Shown here: positions 1-11,443 of the stretch, one piece after another | Numbering within the stretch: position 1 is the stretch's first letter | Layout: each line of letters starts with the position of its first letter | Notes under the pieces: generated by a model | Database searches by the model: none | What the model saw: the letters and a program-made list of their open reading frames with translations, nothing else | Told to the model about the DNA's origin: nothing | Assembly: GCA_963930775.1 (NCBI GenBank) | Contig: OZ005695.1 | Coordinates: 5,084,001 to 5,148,000, forward strand | Source of the DNA: Cliona cf. orientalis | Taxonomy: Eukaryota; Porifera; Demospongiae; Clionaida; Clionaidae | Direction of reading: 5' to 3' | Length of the DNA stretch: 64,000 nt | Position numbers and translations under genes: made by a program

Positions 1-1
1 T

Positions 2-131
2 GCTTCAAACACCAAGCCTCCCAAGTTCAATCCTAACCCCAAATTACCACTGCATCGACAAGACAATTGGAAAATGGCTCATGAATACATGAAAACACTG
101 GGAATTAATGTCAGAGGCATAGAACCAGCAG
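2..131 (+). CDS. 3' part of an exon, gene entering from the left; possibly CH-domain
   Basis: An open frame runs from base 2 to base 131 and ends one base into a codon at a GTATG donor. The other two forward frames are closed. The 43 residues include NPNPKLPLHRQDNWKMAHEY followed by MKTLGINVRGIEPA. Their spacing resembles the second half of the first calponin-homology domain in actin-binding proteins of the filamin, spectrin or plastin type (charged leader, EN-x-x-x-A-hydrophobic helix, then x-G-I-x-x-V-x-x-I). That assignment is from memory and weak. The gene would be convergent with CAMKMT, whose stop lies 243 bp further on. Bases 132-374 look like intron with no other feature. Confidence 0.4.
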
Positions 132-374
132 GTATGATCATAACAATGTCATATGACCATAATTTGTGTCACTATGCATATGATTGCACTCTGTCTTACA
201 TCTAGACTTGGCAAAAGTGTTACCAGCTGCAATTCACAATCTGTTTAACCAGGTCACAAAGTGGCACAGTTCTAGATAATGATGATAATAATGCATACTG
301 ATAATAATTATTTTATTCGCAACTGACATAAAGTATACTTGATCAAAGCTCTACATTTATACATGAACACTTAC

Positions 375-1328
375 TCATCTTTTCTTTAATGATATCAGTA
401 TTGGGTAATGAATGTCCTCTTTATAGTGCCCACTACTACTGTTATTGCATAATGCTTCTTCATGTTTAAGCCAGATGACATCATCATATTTTGTGACACA
501 GCTTAGTTCAAAAGACTCCTTGGCAACAGAGCAAAACTGCTCCAATGTTCCACTCCTCCTTGGAGCAAAAATCAAAGCTTCACCATTAGGTTTCAATAGT
601 TTATAAATGACTTGTACTAGTTCACTATGAACACTTGTGAAAAATAGACAGTCAGCACATAGCACAAAATCAAAGGTTGAATCATGTGTGGAGGGCTTGC
701 TGAGAAATGATTGATCCCACAAGAGAACTTCAGCCGATACGTTAACATCGGCAAGAGAAAGATTGGCAGCGATAATATCCTTAACATTGTCAACTGATCT
801 TTGATTTCCATCAGTAACGAAAACATTTGATGGCACATGCGTGGTTGCAAGCAATATCCCTGCAAGTGATGTCATTCCACCACCAAGTTCACAAATGTTA
901 GCACCTTCAAACATTTCTAGATGTTTTAAGCAGTAGAAGGCCATCACTTCTTCTGCTAGCCACACACAAATATTACCAGTATTGTTAAAACCCACCAGTG
1001 TTTGAAGAGATGGTTTTTCCTGAACAAACTTTACAACTGCTTCAGCAATAATTGTCTTATTGAATTTTCTGTCGATAGTAACCTCACAGTGAACCCAGTT
1101 GTCAGCATCATCCAAGGAACTCAGGGGGGTGCCCTCAAGTTTTCCACTGTGTTGTATAATAGTAAAAAGACCGAAGGAAGAGAAGCTCCTCACGCTGCTC
1201 GAACAAAAATTTTGAACTAGTTGCTTGTTGTCGTTAACTTTGTCAGATAGGATTGCTTGTCGAAGGATCTTCCATCTATCAGAGGCTGATCTCCTTGATT
1301 GTAGACAGTCTGATGAAGTCATCATCAC
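375..1328 (-). CDS. CAMKMT: calmodulin-lysine N-methyltransferase (CAMKMT), intronless
   Basis: One uninterrupted 317-residue frame. It is a class I seven-beta-strand, SAM-dependent methyltransferase of the METTL21/CAMKMT group, which trimethylates a calmodulin lysine. The SAM-binding motif I CELGGGMTSLAG is at residues 146-157, VTDGNQ at 171-176 and the DFVLCADCLFF substrate-side motif at 220-230. The CAMKMT-typical RRSGTLEQF is at 257-265 and the terminal HYPILISLKKR at 308-317. The segment GFNNTGN around 113-119 just before the core is also characteristic. Length matches the vertebrate protein (about 320 aa). Three Met codons open the frame; the first is taken as start. Vertebrate CAMKMT has many introns, whereas this copy has none, unlike its 12- and 26-exon neighbours. 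It diverges from the glutamine synthetase gene with 296 bp between start codons. Confidence 0.93.
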   Translation of the reverse strand: MMMTSSDCLQSRRSASDRWKILRQAILSDKVNDNKQLVQNFCSSSVRSFSSFGLFTIIQHSGKLEGTPLSSLDDADNWVHCEVTIDRKFNKTIIAEAVVKFVQEKPSLQTLVGFNNTGNICVWLAEEVMAFYCLKHLEMFEGANICELGGGMTSLAGILLATTHVPSNVFVTDGNQRSVDNVKDIIAANLSLADVNVSAEVLLWDQSFLSKPSTHDSTFDFVLCADCLFFTSVHSELVQVIYKLLKPNGEALIFAPRRSGTLEQFCSVAKESFELSCVTKYDDVIWLKHEEALCNNSSSGHYKEDIHYPILISLKKR

Positions 1329-1624
1329 GAATTTGAGTAGCCTCGTCCCCAGACCCCCTCTCGATCTCCCACTTTTAATGTTGCACGCTTTTCGATCTCC
1401 CAGCTTATGGTTGCTAGTCTATCGAGCGCGAGCTAGCCTGGAAGGGTCTAGCTCTCGGAGAGCCTGGCCTGCTCATGCTCAGATCATGCTAATACGGGGT
1501 AAAGTGGTCTATGACATCACCAGTATTTAATCATAGATTATAATCTATGATTTAATATGATTTTGTGTAGCCTCGTCCCCAGGCCACTCCCATAGTTTTG
1601 TGGCCATAGCGTGACAACTAGGAG
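1329..1624. promoter_or_regulatory. shared divergent promoter interval of CAMKMT and glutamine synthetase
   Basis: These 296 bp lie between two start codons facing away from each other, so both promoters must be here or overlap the genes. The interval is partly occupied by two direct copies of the repeat terminus GTAGCCTCGTCCCCAG (near 1337 and 1567). It also has a short palindrome around 1533-1552 (ATCATAGATTATAATCTATG). No TATA box is convincing. Function is inferred from geometry only. Confidence 0.4.
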
Positions 1625-4600
1625 ATGGCATCGAAAGCTAGTTCTTTGCTCAAGCAATTTGGCACAAAATTACTACGAGTAGCATGGTGTGACAATGCTA
1701 ATATTATCCGAGCCAAAGCCGTCTACTGTCCGAATCAAAATCTGGAAAATACTTTGAAGGAGGGCATTGCTCTAGTGAGAGCAGCACAGGTATGAAGTGT
1801 TAGAGTATATACGGTGCATAATATGATTTTCAGATATAGCAATAACTTGCTTGCCACAACTTGTCAAGTTGAGTGCACTATCAGAATAATTTAGCTACAC
1901 AGAACGGCCCGGGTAGGTATATAATAGGAGGGGGGCCAGGGGCAGAGTCCCTCTTAGTTTGTATGTGGGCGTGTGAAAGAATGTTCAGTGTGGACCAATA
2001 GAGGGATTCCGCAAAACGATTGGCCAATTAACACTTCATAAATTGACGACACCCCTTGTGGGCAAAAGATGCCGTTGCCCAGTAGCTTGCGTGTAAATGA
2101 GCAATCCTTTTTTTGTTTTAGAAAGTAGGCATGTTGACCCTCCTTTTGTTCATGATTGTCACTTTTGGAGTGTATTAAGTAAGAAATACGGGTTTTATGC
2201 AGCGAAATTACTCGAAACCCCACGATATCTCACTGACCTTGCTCGCTCTTTACACAGGAGGCAATGGGCTTATCGAACTCTTGCCCACAAAGGGTGTGGT
2301 CAATGTGGGCGTGGTACCGCCGATCTAGCGCAGTGTTAATTGACACTTCACAGAGTGAATAAGACTGTTAATTGGCCAATCATTTTGCCGAATCCCTCTA
2401 TAGCTGCCAAACGTAGTTCGTTCATTTTTTTCATCTAGAAACTCTTGGCTCCTTCACTCCGCAAAAATTAATGGTGTGGTTTGATATGAAGTAGGTGTGA
2501 TAGTAAATTTTGCACGTACATGTACTTCACGCACAATTATAATTCACTCCCCAGCCCCAATCTTCAACATCTTCCTACACCTATGAGCTGATACATAGTC
2601 TTGTGCCTAGCCCACTCCTATGCATGTAGCCTGATACTATAGCCTCATGCACAGGCCTTGTCAGGCATTTTCACTTGCAGAAAGAGAAGAACGTCAATCC
2701 CCAGTCAAATAAATTGACTCGTACATCCTACATTGCCATTGAAAGGCTGAAATAATTATCAAAAGAATCTTGCAGTCAACTTGTATATGACATAAATATT
2801 CCACTGATCTGAGTCTGTGCCCCTGCGTAACTGCCAGAGTCCCAAAATCCTCTTTCAGCATACTGACGGTACATCCAGTGCTATGGAAAGCTGGGATCTG
2901 GTTCACAAGACTATGGCTATAGCTATATACATGTACGGATCTATTATGACTTAAGGGCACAGCAGGAGCTACATGTATTGTTATATTCCGTGATCAGATA
3001 AAGGTGTCAGACCTAGCTTTATGAATATTGTGGTTACAAACATTATTAGAGATACACACAATTGGTTAGCGTATATAGCAAATCTAATAGTATGTGAGCA
3101 TGCATATTGTGCATAGTATTATACGGTATTCATTAGTGTACCTACGGAGATATACAATACATGTATTATAGCCAGGGTTGCATACGGGGGGGGGGGCGCA
3201 CTGGGATCTCCCCCCCCCCCCCCCCCCCCCAGAATTCCAAAATAATATATATGTAATATATACAACACAAATACCGTATAGCGGGAAATTTTCGTTGGTG
3301 CTAATTTTCGTATGATCGGCCAAAACACCCTTAGAATAAATTTTCGTATTTTTAAATTTCGTATGCTTGCTGCGGGAGATTGCGCGCATGCGCAGCTGGT
3401 ATAGCGCTCTCACTTACGTGCGGTATACGGTAACGCTAGCATCACTGATCGTAATCGATGCCGATAGCGGTCCACTGGAATCAGAAAGGTCACTTCGTTT
3501 CAACGCCATGGCAAAGAATCGATAAAGAGACATTCAGTGAGCTAGCCTTGCATTTAGCACCTCCAGCTAGCGACCGCGTGTGGCGCGTATAGGTCAAAGG
3601 TCACGCGCGAAAGGAAAAAAATTTCGTACGTTCAAATTTTCGCAGTTTTTATTTTCGTATAAGGGATGGAGCATACGAAATATACGAAAATTAGCACCAT
3701 ACGAAAATTTCCCGCTATACGGTAATATGATGACATACACAAGCAAAAAGAAATCGTTTGTTATCACAGCATTATTGTGTGATTTATTTACTAGTATATA
3801 CGCATGGCAGCGGCGCATATACATACGTAAGTCATCCGTGAGATCCCCCCCCCCCCCCCCCCCCCCCCCCAGAAAAAAATCCTGTATGCAACCCTGATAG
3901 CTATCTATCTTGAGCGGTGTATTTGCTCTGCACTATATTAGTACATGTATGTAGAGATCACAGTGCTACAATAATGGCCGACTTGGTGTAAAATGAGAAA
4001 TAGCACTAGCACTCTTTTGAAAGAAAGCATTGACTATGAGTTGAAAACCTCGGAATATTAGTGTAAAGCCTGCAGATATGTACAGCTTGCATGGTAGTAC
4101 AACACTTACATGTACATGTATGTATATTATGTGCCAAGCATTAATATTTCCAGATCCAATTTTGCTACACTAGATTCATGCCCCTCCCTTATACATAATT
4201 GCAGACACTCCCTGTAATGTATGATGTTCCTGCTCCTGAAGGAGGTATCGGCCCTGTTGGTGAAGTCCGTCTAATTCCTGCCTGGGAAACGCTGCGGATC
4301 CTCCCCTATGCTAAAGGTCATGCTAGTGTCATGGGTGATATGTATACACTCGATGGTGAACCTTCAGAAATCTGTCCTCGGAATTTTCTCAAACGAATGA
4401 TCGCTGAAGCTGCTGAGTGTGGATTTCATGTACAAGCTGCCTTTGAGAATGAGTTTAGTCTCTTGAAGCCAGGCAGAGACAGCAAGAAAGTAGAGCCTAT
4501 TGACTCTACAATATATGCCGAGACCTATGCCATGGATACCAGTTGTGAAGTGTTGCTGGCCATCTGTGATGCTCTCACCCAGCAAGGTTTAATAATTGAG

Positions 4601-5398
4601 CAATACTATCCAGAATCTGCTTCTGGTCAGCATGAGATCTCCATTCGGCATTGTGATGCAATGACAGCAGCTAATGAGCAGATTATCTTTCGGGAGACCG
4701 TCAAGGCAGTTGCAATGAAGCACAATGTTGTGGCATCCTTTTTGCCAAAAATTTTTCCCAATCAAGCTGGAAATGGTACACATCTCCACATTAGCTTGCA
4801 CAAGAATGATGGAACAAACATCGTTGCATCTGATACGACTCCGGGAGAACTTTCACCTACAGCTTCGCATTTCATTGCCGGAATACTGCATCATCTTCCT
4901 GCTCTAATGGCAATCACAGTGCCTAGTACCAACTCGTACCGCCGTCTTCAGCCGTGCACCTGGAGTGGAAACTACCGTTGCTGGGGTTATGTGAATCGTG
5001 AGTGTGCTGTTCGTGTACCCTTAAATCCCAATAAAAGTACTCTAAATCCGTCCAATTTTGAGCTGAAAGCTTCTGATGCAACTAGCAATCCATACCTTTC
5101 ACTAGGATCTGTTATTGCTTCGGGTCTAGACGGAGTGCGTCGTCAACTTCCTGTTCCACCTCCTGTTGCTGTAGATCCCGGGCATCTATCTGAAGATGAA
5201 CTCCACAGAATGAATATTGAAATTCTACCCCGCAGTCTTAAGGATGCCATAGATGCTCTCTCTGGAAATGAAGTGCTATTAAAAGCTCTTCAACCACAGC
5301 TTTCAAAGGCCTTGCTTGGAGTCCGCATGTTTGAATATGAGTCAATGAAGGACATGAGTCTTGAGGAGGAAGTAGAACTACTCTTGCAACGTTACTAG
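1625..5398 (+). CDS. glutamine synthetase, bacterial/class I-like (FluG/nodulin/lengsin type)
   Basis: Two exons: 1625-1789 and 4205-5398. They join in phase 0 (CAG|GTATGA ... TTGCAG|ACACTC) into 452 aa. The family ligates ammonia to glutamate using ATP, through a gamma-glutamyl phosphate. Exon 1 gives the N-terminal LLRVAWCDNANIIRAKAV, typical of class I-like eukaryotic homologues. Exon 2 carries the catalytic core: metal-binding Glu pair in AFENEF (about 135-139), ESASGQHEI (192-200), NGTHLHIS (245-252), PSTNSYRRL (295-303) and NRECAVR (319-325). All expected ligand residues appear present, so an active enzyme is plausible, in contrast to lens lengsin. It is distinct from the short class II enzyme usual in animals. 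The only intron (2.4 kb) is filled with nested transposons. It ends 110 bp from the convergent GH31 stop. Confidence 0.9.
1998..2401. mobile_element. 404-bp inverted-repeat element in the glutamine synthetase intron
   Basis: The ends ATAGAGGGATTCCGCAAAAC and its near-complement ending in AATCCCTCTAT (right end 2401) form terminal inverted repeats of about 35 bp. The next bases, ATTGGCCAATTAAC, are mirrored too. There is no transposase. The rest of the intron up to 3172 shows nothing recognisable. Confidence 0.75.
3173..3896. mobile_element. hAT-like non-autonomous element with CAGGGTTGCATAC ends, itself interrupted
   Basis: CAGGGTTGCATAC at 3173 is mirrored by GTATGCAACCCTG ending at 3896. 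The flanks ATAGC (3168-3172 and 3897-3901) are an apparent 5-bp target-site duplication. Both ends carry long poly-C/G tracts. A second element (3272-3724) sits inside it. Confidence 0.75.
3272..3724. mobile_element. TACCGTATAGCGGG-ended element nested in the previous one
   Basis: TACCGTATAGCGGGAAATTT at 3272 is mirrored by the complement ending TATACGGTA at 3724. Subterminal CGAAAATTAGCACC/GGTGCTAATTTTCG is also mirrored. The same terminus occurs at 15279-15487, 16155-16365 and 63290-63817 and as a remnant near 26545-26571. Apparent reading frames across it are chance. Confidence 0.8.
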
Positions 5399-5507
5399 CT
5401 TTGATAGAATGCTATAGGTTTTTCCTTCACAGTGTGATTGCTATAGGTATACATAGGAGTTATAGAACAGGTACTTTTATTTTTATGCATACTTGAGATA
5501 TACATTA

Positions 5508-8500
5508 TTAGAAATGAAAATGAACTGAATGTCCAAGATGTCCTTTGTTTCCAGGGTTTACCAATAAGTGGTAATAGCCCCCAAACCATTGTTGGAAATG
5601 TCCTTTGCCTGCTGCAAATAGCGTGTCCTCTGAATCCACTGTTGGTACATCCTGCAGACTATCATCTGGTGTTGCAGTCTGGACAACCTTGGGAACAGCC
5701 ATAAGGCCAGCAAGATGAATAAGGGACTGTTGACGTGGGTGTGATGTAATATTTACAATAAGCGTGTTTTCAGTAGGCCACCTACCAATGAATGTGTGTT
5801 TGGCACAAATATTAATGTACTTCTAATGAAGTATCAAATTATTAATACAAGTAATACCAGTATGATGCAATGATCCCATGTCCTCTTTCTTCTCTCATCC
5901 TATAAGTGACTGCATCTTGAGTAACAGCCGGGGAGTGCAAGAGCCAGCGAATATAACCATTAAATTGATTTGTTTCTAGTATATGGCTGGCATCCTTTCC
6001 ACTCTGTGCAGTTTTACTACCAACACGCAAGGGGATAAAGCTTCCTGTATAATAATATTGGATAGCCACTATTCTCTAGCTGCACAAGAGAAATTTACCA
6101 TTGACAAAGAAGACAGGAAATTCATCCAGTGGTACACTCCCATTGAAGTGAAATGAAGATCCGCCGGCACAGGTGATGCTGTGGTTCCACCAGTATACCC
6201 AACTATTACCTTTAGGGAGGTCGACCTTAAAAGCTGTTGTATCGTTACTGATGATTGGAGCCACAAGGATGCTCTTTCCAAGTAAGTAGTTGTATGTAGA
6301 AGGATTGAAATAATCAATGACCTACGTAAAATTGAAGGGTCATAAAAATGGAATTAGGCAACCTGGCTGATTTAACTATTATTATGAAAGTCCACCCTGT
6401 GTATAGTTGTGATATCACAGTACGTAAGCCGGATTCGAGGCATCAACATCGATCAAGAAAGCCATGTATCTGCACCTTAGACCAGATAAGCTATTTCATC
6501 CAAGAATGTCAAATATGATCGTTTTTAGCGACAGCATTCGAGACGTGGGTCCCAAGACGTTTGAGAACTCACCACTCATACTTGGAGAAAATAACAGCAT
6601 CTGCATAATATAGTATGTGCAACAAACTGTGCTTTTGGGGGAAATATATGCACTTGAGCTCTATAGCACATTACCCGCACCGTCCCTGTTGATGTTTAAC
6701 TTAGCAAACTATGTCACTAGTAAATGTGTCCATGGAAGATAGATGGACATGTTATAATATTACTGAGACAACACTGACATTTTTCTGATGACAGCTAATC
6801 TTTTGACATTTCACTAATAATTATTGAGATCAGTATGTGTGTGGGTGCTCATTATAGGGGTTAAATTTCTCGATTGCCTATTGCTGCAATGAAGGAAATA
6901 ATTTGCTGGCAAGGGTGTCAGTTACCAAACTCATCACTGTACAACTTCGTTGTGCTGGTTCTTGCGACTACGAAGTGATTTGATAATATTATGCTAATGA
7001 GTACAATAAATGATGCTTGGCTCCTAATGCAACAGCTTGGAAGCAAATGATAAGGACTGTAATACATCTCTCTTGCTATATAACCACAATATCAACCCCA
7101 AAGAATGAAACCTATATACAAAAGAGCTCTCTCTGTTTTACAGATACATGGCAGAAACAATACGTTAGTGAAAGTGCTTCATTATGGCAACAAAATATAA
7201 CTGATGATATCATGATCATGCCTCATTAACAATGGCAGAATTGCCATATTATGACAAGTCTTTGAAGGTTTCTGAGTCATGCTATCACAGTACTTACCTT
7301 ATCAACAAAGGATTCATGGTTTGCAAATGGAGTGATGGAACTGGAATTGGTTTCAAACGCCTCAGCCCCAGTAGACAATAAATATGGTACAAGCTGATAG
7401 TGAGTGTCAACAAATCTGTTAACAAAAAAATTGATAGTTTGCAATTGGATTACAATTATCATAATGGTTACTTCTTGTAAATATTGAGCGTCTCATTGGT
7501 AGTATCAAACACCCACGGCCTGTGCTCCTTATTTCCACCATTTTCCATTAGTGGAGAAAAGGATCCAAGCTGAGCCCATCGTATAAACAATTCCTTGGTT
7601 CGCCCTAGTGTATCATTACCAGAATCTTTTCCAGATCTATATCCTCCAATGTCAGAACCGAAATTAGCATAACCTATTTCAGTATCATGCAATTATCAAT
7701 ATGAAAATAAATTGATTTCAAGTATTTTGTACCTGCCCAAGCAGACTGCAGATACGATTTCAAAGCACTTTGTAATCCTTCAAACGTTGGATCATCATCA
7801 CCAACCCAGCCTGAGTACATCACTCTTTTAGGACTATAGTCCAAGAATATGGGACCAAGTCTATCCACACACAATTGTTAATTTCAGCCTCAGAGATAAC
7901 TCTTTATTACAGCTTACCCATCAACTGGTCTCGACATAATGAGCCTGTCATCACCCAGTATCTGCCGTGTGTAATCAAAATAATCACCATAGTATGCATC
8001 AGAGTATTCTCTTCTCGTGACTATCCCCTTCTTTCCCCTAGCAACTACAAGTTTAAGGATATAGGGATCAGTACCATCACACTTCCAACCATCTATGTCA
8101 AGAGAGAGTGCCTAATGAATATGGAAAGAAGTATTGTTGTTGGATCATACATAGAATCAATACAAGTTACTTTGTTCATCTGCTTGTGCCACCACTCAAC
8201 TGCATGTTCATTTGTGTAATCTATCAATCCTCCCTTTCCATGCCACCAGGAAATTATGGCTTGCTTGCCATAGAAATCCCTACAGTAATGACTAAATAAC
8301 CAGTCTAATGATTCAATTGCTCTACCTAATGAGGTATCCATTGTCATATGCTTCTTGGAAATTAGGTGAATCATCGTCAACCATTGAAGTCGTCCAAAGG
8401 AGAACTCTGATATTCTTGGAATGAAATTGATTGATCTAGAAGGAAACAAAATGTAAGCTATGGATCAATATCTGACTGGGGAATCATGGAATGGCAAGAT

Positions 8501-10108
8501 TACTCATTCCATTAGCTTTTCATTTAATGAAAAACTTGACCACACATGCATACCGATATGAACAATATGGTAAAGGTCGTCGATATAGTGCTTGCACAGT
8601 CTATAACCCACATCGATGCCAGCACTTCAATCATAGAGATGGAATACCAACTCTCAACCTCGATAGTGACAAGTTTTGATGCTTCAATCACAGGAGATAA
8701 CTCAACAGTGCCGTACAGCTTCCGAACATCAGGTTGGTCGTGGCATATGGCATGCAGTGTGCGTGCTATATATAGTACAAGTCTAGCTTTATTTATCCAT
8801 GGGATTACGTCAGCTAAGAGAGCCGGCCAGTGGTACTCGTCGGAGAAAGTAGCACGCAGCTTTTAATGTATTCACTGAATACAGGCGTCGGATACTCTAC
8901 ACACTTACTGATTTTCAAGTCTCAGAAAGGCTCTATCGAGACCCTAAACTTTCTCATAGTTGCCTAATAGATTACACCATAGCTTTCACATCATAATTAT
9001 CTCATAACCACAAATTGCTACTGGGGATGTAACGACCGTGATACATGCTTAATTGTTATACATGTATATCCCACCATTTCTGTAGCATTGGGGTACTTGT
9101 CTGTGTTGAATATGAAATTATTGTAACCAGTTGACCAGCCAGAATCAATATCCACTGCACCAACCTATCAATATAATAATCAATATGTTAGGGCACATGT
9201 TCACACAAATGTGGTCACATAATAACATATACCTGCTGTACTGACACCTGCGACCGGGATCAAAGTGAGATCAAGCGGTCAAGCTGTAAAATTGGAGGTG
9301 ATCAAGCAATCAAGATGTCCATTTGCGCTGCTCAAATCAAGGTCAAGATGGGCCTTGTCCTTTGACTCCATGCACTCACGTACACCCCACCCACCCCCAG
9401 TTGGCAATCAAAGATCAAGGTTCTTTCAGCAGTGTGAATAAGCAATCAAGGTCCAAAAATGGCTCTGATCAAATTTTGATCCCGATCGCGCATATCAGTA
9501 TACAGCAGGTATAGTAGTGACCACCCCTTGATGGCTGGAGTACACACTATTATTATATTTACTTTGATTCCATAATTCATATACTCTTCTGCATAATCAA
9601 TCATAGATTGCTGATTGGCACGATCACTGGAAAGCCACACCCTGCACATGCAAGAAGCATATGTATACCAATTGTATGTTTACCCTCATAACTAATTAAA
9701 ATTTCTTCTGTTTGCATGAAGTAAGTTATATGCTAACACACCAATTAATTAATTCAATTGCATGAAGTAAGTTATATGCTAACACACCAATTAATTTTAA
9801 TACATGACAAAACTACATCCCGTAAATTGCAATGAGGTTGACAAATTACCCCAATGTAATATATTGTGCAAAATAATATCTTCGTGCGTTAAATTTTCAT
9901 CCTTGACCAATTTCAGAGGCAAGCATCGAATATTCTATTTGCTTGCACATTCGATGGTCTATTTGCAGAATACAACTCACCAGTGATAATGGGCCCATTC
10001 TGGATATGGAGAAGTCCCCAAATCAGCAGCTGGAACTACTCTTTCATAGGCAGCTACCACTTTTATAGCCACTAAAAGCCCCAAAACCTTCACCAAGACG
10101 CCAATCAT
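5508..10108 (-). CDS. secreted glycoside hydrolase family 31 (alpha-glycosidase-like)
   Basis: Twelve exons (transcript order): 10108-9981, 9641-9563, 9164-9075, 8435-8326, 8279-8171, 8111-7918, 7860-7733, 7673-7472, 7415-7298, 6321-6099, 6044-5858, 5781-5508. All joins keep phase and total 613 aa. Residues 1-20 (MIGVLVKVLGLLVAIKVVAA) look like a signal peptide, so the enzyme is probably secreted or lysosomal. GH31 enzymes hydrolyse or transfer alpha-linked sugars with retention. Landmarks are GAVDIDSGW after residue 70, RVLLWTTSM near 110-118, DGWKCDGTDPY at 179-189 (Asp184 the likely nucleophile), GWVGDDD at 254-260 (Asp258 the likely acid/base), SDIGGY at 286-291 and the following WAQLGSFSP. 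C-terminal beta-rich domains follow. Substrate cannot be told. The architecture recalls the MYORG-like branch of GH31 or bacterial homologues. Confidence 0.93.
9230..9511. mobile_element. TACCTGCTGTA-ended element with iterated ATCAAG motif, in GH31 intron 2
   Basis: TACCTGCTGTACTGACACCT at 9230 is mirrored at the right end (CAGTATACAGCAGGTA, 9511). The subterminal GACCGGGATCAAA is mirrored by TTTTGATCCCGATC. The inside repeats (G/A)ATCAAG or GGTCAAG about ten times. Confidence 0.75.
9713..9796. repeat. two-copy tandem repeat, 46-bp period, GH31 intron 1
   Basis: TGCATGAAGTAAGTTATATG and the following TAACACACCAATTAATT occur at 9713 and again at 9759 without visible mismatch, which indicates a recent duplication. 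Confidence 0.85.
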
Positions 10109-10469
10109 TTCTGCACAAGGCAGCCACGCCCCGGCCCCGCGAGCACCACATCGCATTGCAGAACAATGGGTGTGGCCACGTATGAACTCATCCGCGTAAC
10201 CTTCAGCTCGAGACGTAGAAGTGATCCCCGGTCGGGCGGCCGCACTCCCAAGTATTCAACGTCACAGCGATATCACGGGCGCGAGGATGTAAAGCCCGAG
10301 GGCTGAGGGCAATAATAAATGCCATGCATCCCGAGTGCGCGATCGATGTAACTACTTTATATCCCGTGAACATAGCTACCATAGATACGCGCTTATCTGG
10401 ACACACAAGTTCAAGCTCTCGAACTTCGTGACCGAGCGGTGTGATCAGCTACAGCCATCCGGCTCTGCC

Positions 10470-10529
10470 TAGCCTCGTCCCTAGGTCACTCCCACGTTTT
10501 CAATGTAACACTGGGGACGAGCCTAGGCT
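10470..10529. repeat. short hairpin of the CCTCGTCCC repeat family
   Basis: AGCCTCGTCCCTAGG at 10470 is mirrored by GGGGACGAGCCTAGG ending at 10529. It shares its termini with copies near 1337, 1567, 54545, 62345, 62613 and 62956. The surrounding GH31 upstream region (10109-10469) is GC-richer and holds the presumed promoter, with no defined motif seen. Confidence 0.55.
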
Positions 10530-10792
10530 CTGCCAATCGTTAGCGTCGTCGAGCTCAGAAGCCAAGCTCGAGTTGTTTACTATCCTAAAATACGCAGGTG
10601 GCTACTTGCGCATTGCGATCGATCGATCGACGACTCCGCCCATCGCTTCGTGCCCTTCCCGCCATACGCTATATAGGCCTGCAGTACGAAAATAATATTG
10701 CACGCAGCTCGCTTGATTCTAAAATTGGTCACGTGAAGGGGCGGGGTTTGGGTTTGGTATAGGGTTTTGTTTTGAAAACAGCTGCGGGATAG

Positions 10793-11313
10793 TTCGGTCG
10801 GGTTTTAATCGAATTGCGAGTTTTTCTACGTTTTGCAGATTCGCAAACATAAACGTGCACGTGTACTACTATTAGCGATTACGGACCTCCAAATTTCACC
10901 AGTTTTTCCGCGGAACTTCTCCCAGTGGGATATCAATGTTCGACTATCAGAAGGTAGCTCTCCACGAGCTCTATCCAACGGCGCTTGTAACACGATCGTA
11001 GGCAAAACCGTTACGAAGCCACGCCCACCTAAACTTTCTCCATAGAAACTTAATACAAGCAAAAATGAAGCTAGCGGCGATTCCGCGCAACCGATTTGCA
11101 AGGTTAAGGCCTCGGTAGATAGCTTTTTCATTGAGCTATCTACTGTAATTTGTTTCATGAGAGTACTCCTAGCCAGAGCCGAGATATTCACGATCTACTG
11201 CAGGCCCTTGGAGGTCCGTAATCGCTATTACTATAGTACGGTACGGGGTCGTCCGTCGCAATTATGCTTGACTTGACTAGAACGCAAACTACGCAATTAA
11301 AACCCGTCCGGTA
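10793..11313. mobile_element. TACCG(G/T)NCGGGTTTTAAT-ended element, interrupted by another
   Basis: The left end TTCGGTCGGGTTTTAATC is mirrored by ATTAAAACCCGTCCGGTA (right end 11313). The interior matches relatives at 22333-22523 and 55414-55922 in having a GATTCGCAAACAT segment and ACGCAATTAAAACCC. It is interrupted by the 10873-11227 element. Confidence 0.7.
10873..11227. mobile_element. 355-bp element with TAGCGATTACGGACCTCCA ends
   Basis: TAGCGATTACGGACCTCCA (10873-10891) is exactly mirrored at 11209-11227. The first about 95 bp recur at 63906-64000, where the window ends. Confidence 0.85.
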
Positions 11314-11332
11314 TAATACCTGTACAATAATT

Positions 11333-11443
11333 CAGATCGCGCGCGAAGTGGCGCGAAATTTTCTAGCGAAAATAACACACCATCGCTATTATAGCGAGGG
11401 CGTGATATTTTCTAAAATATCGCGCCACTTCGCGCGCGATCTG
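11333..11443. repeat. 24-bp-arm inverted repeat, CpG-rich
   Basis: CAGATCGCGCGCGAAGTGGC plus GCGA (11333-11356) is perfectly mirrored at 11420-11443. The centre also has mirrored TAGCGA/TCGCTA pieces. It is likely a small foldback element. Confidence 0.8.

Noticed and set aside
3580..3897. 105-codon forward frame and overlapping reverse frames across 3084-3897
   Set aside because: They run through transposon ends and poly-C tracts (poly-Pro/poly-Gly). No family resemblance.
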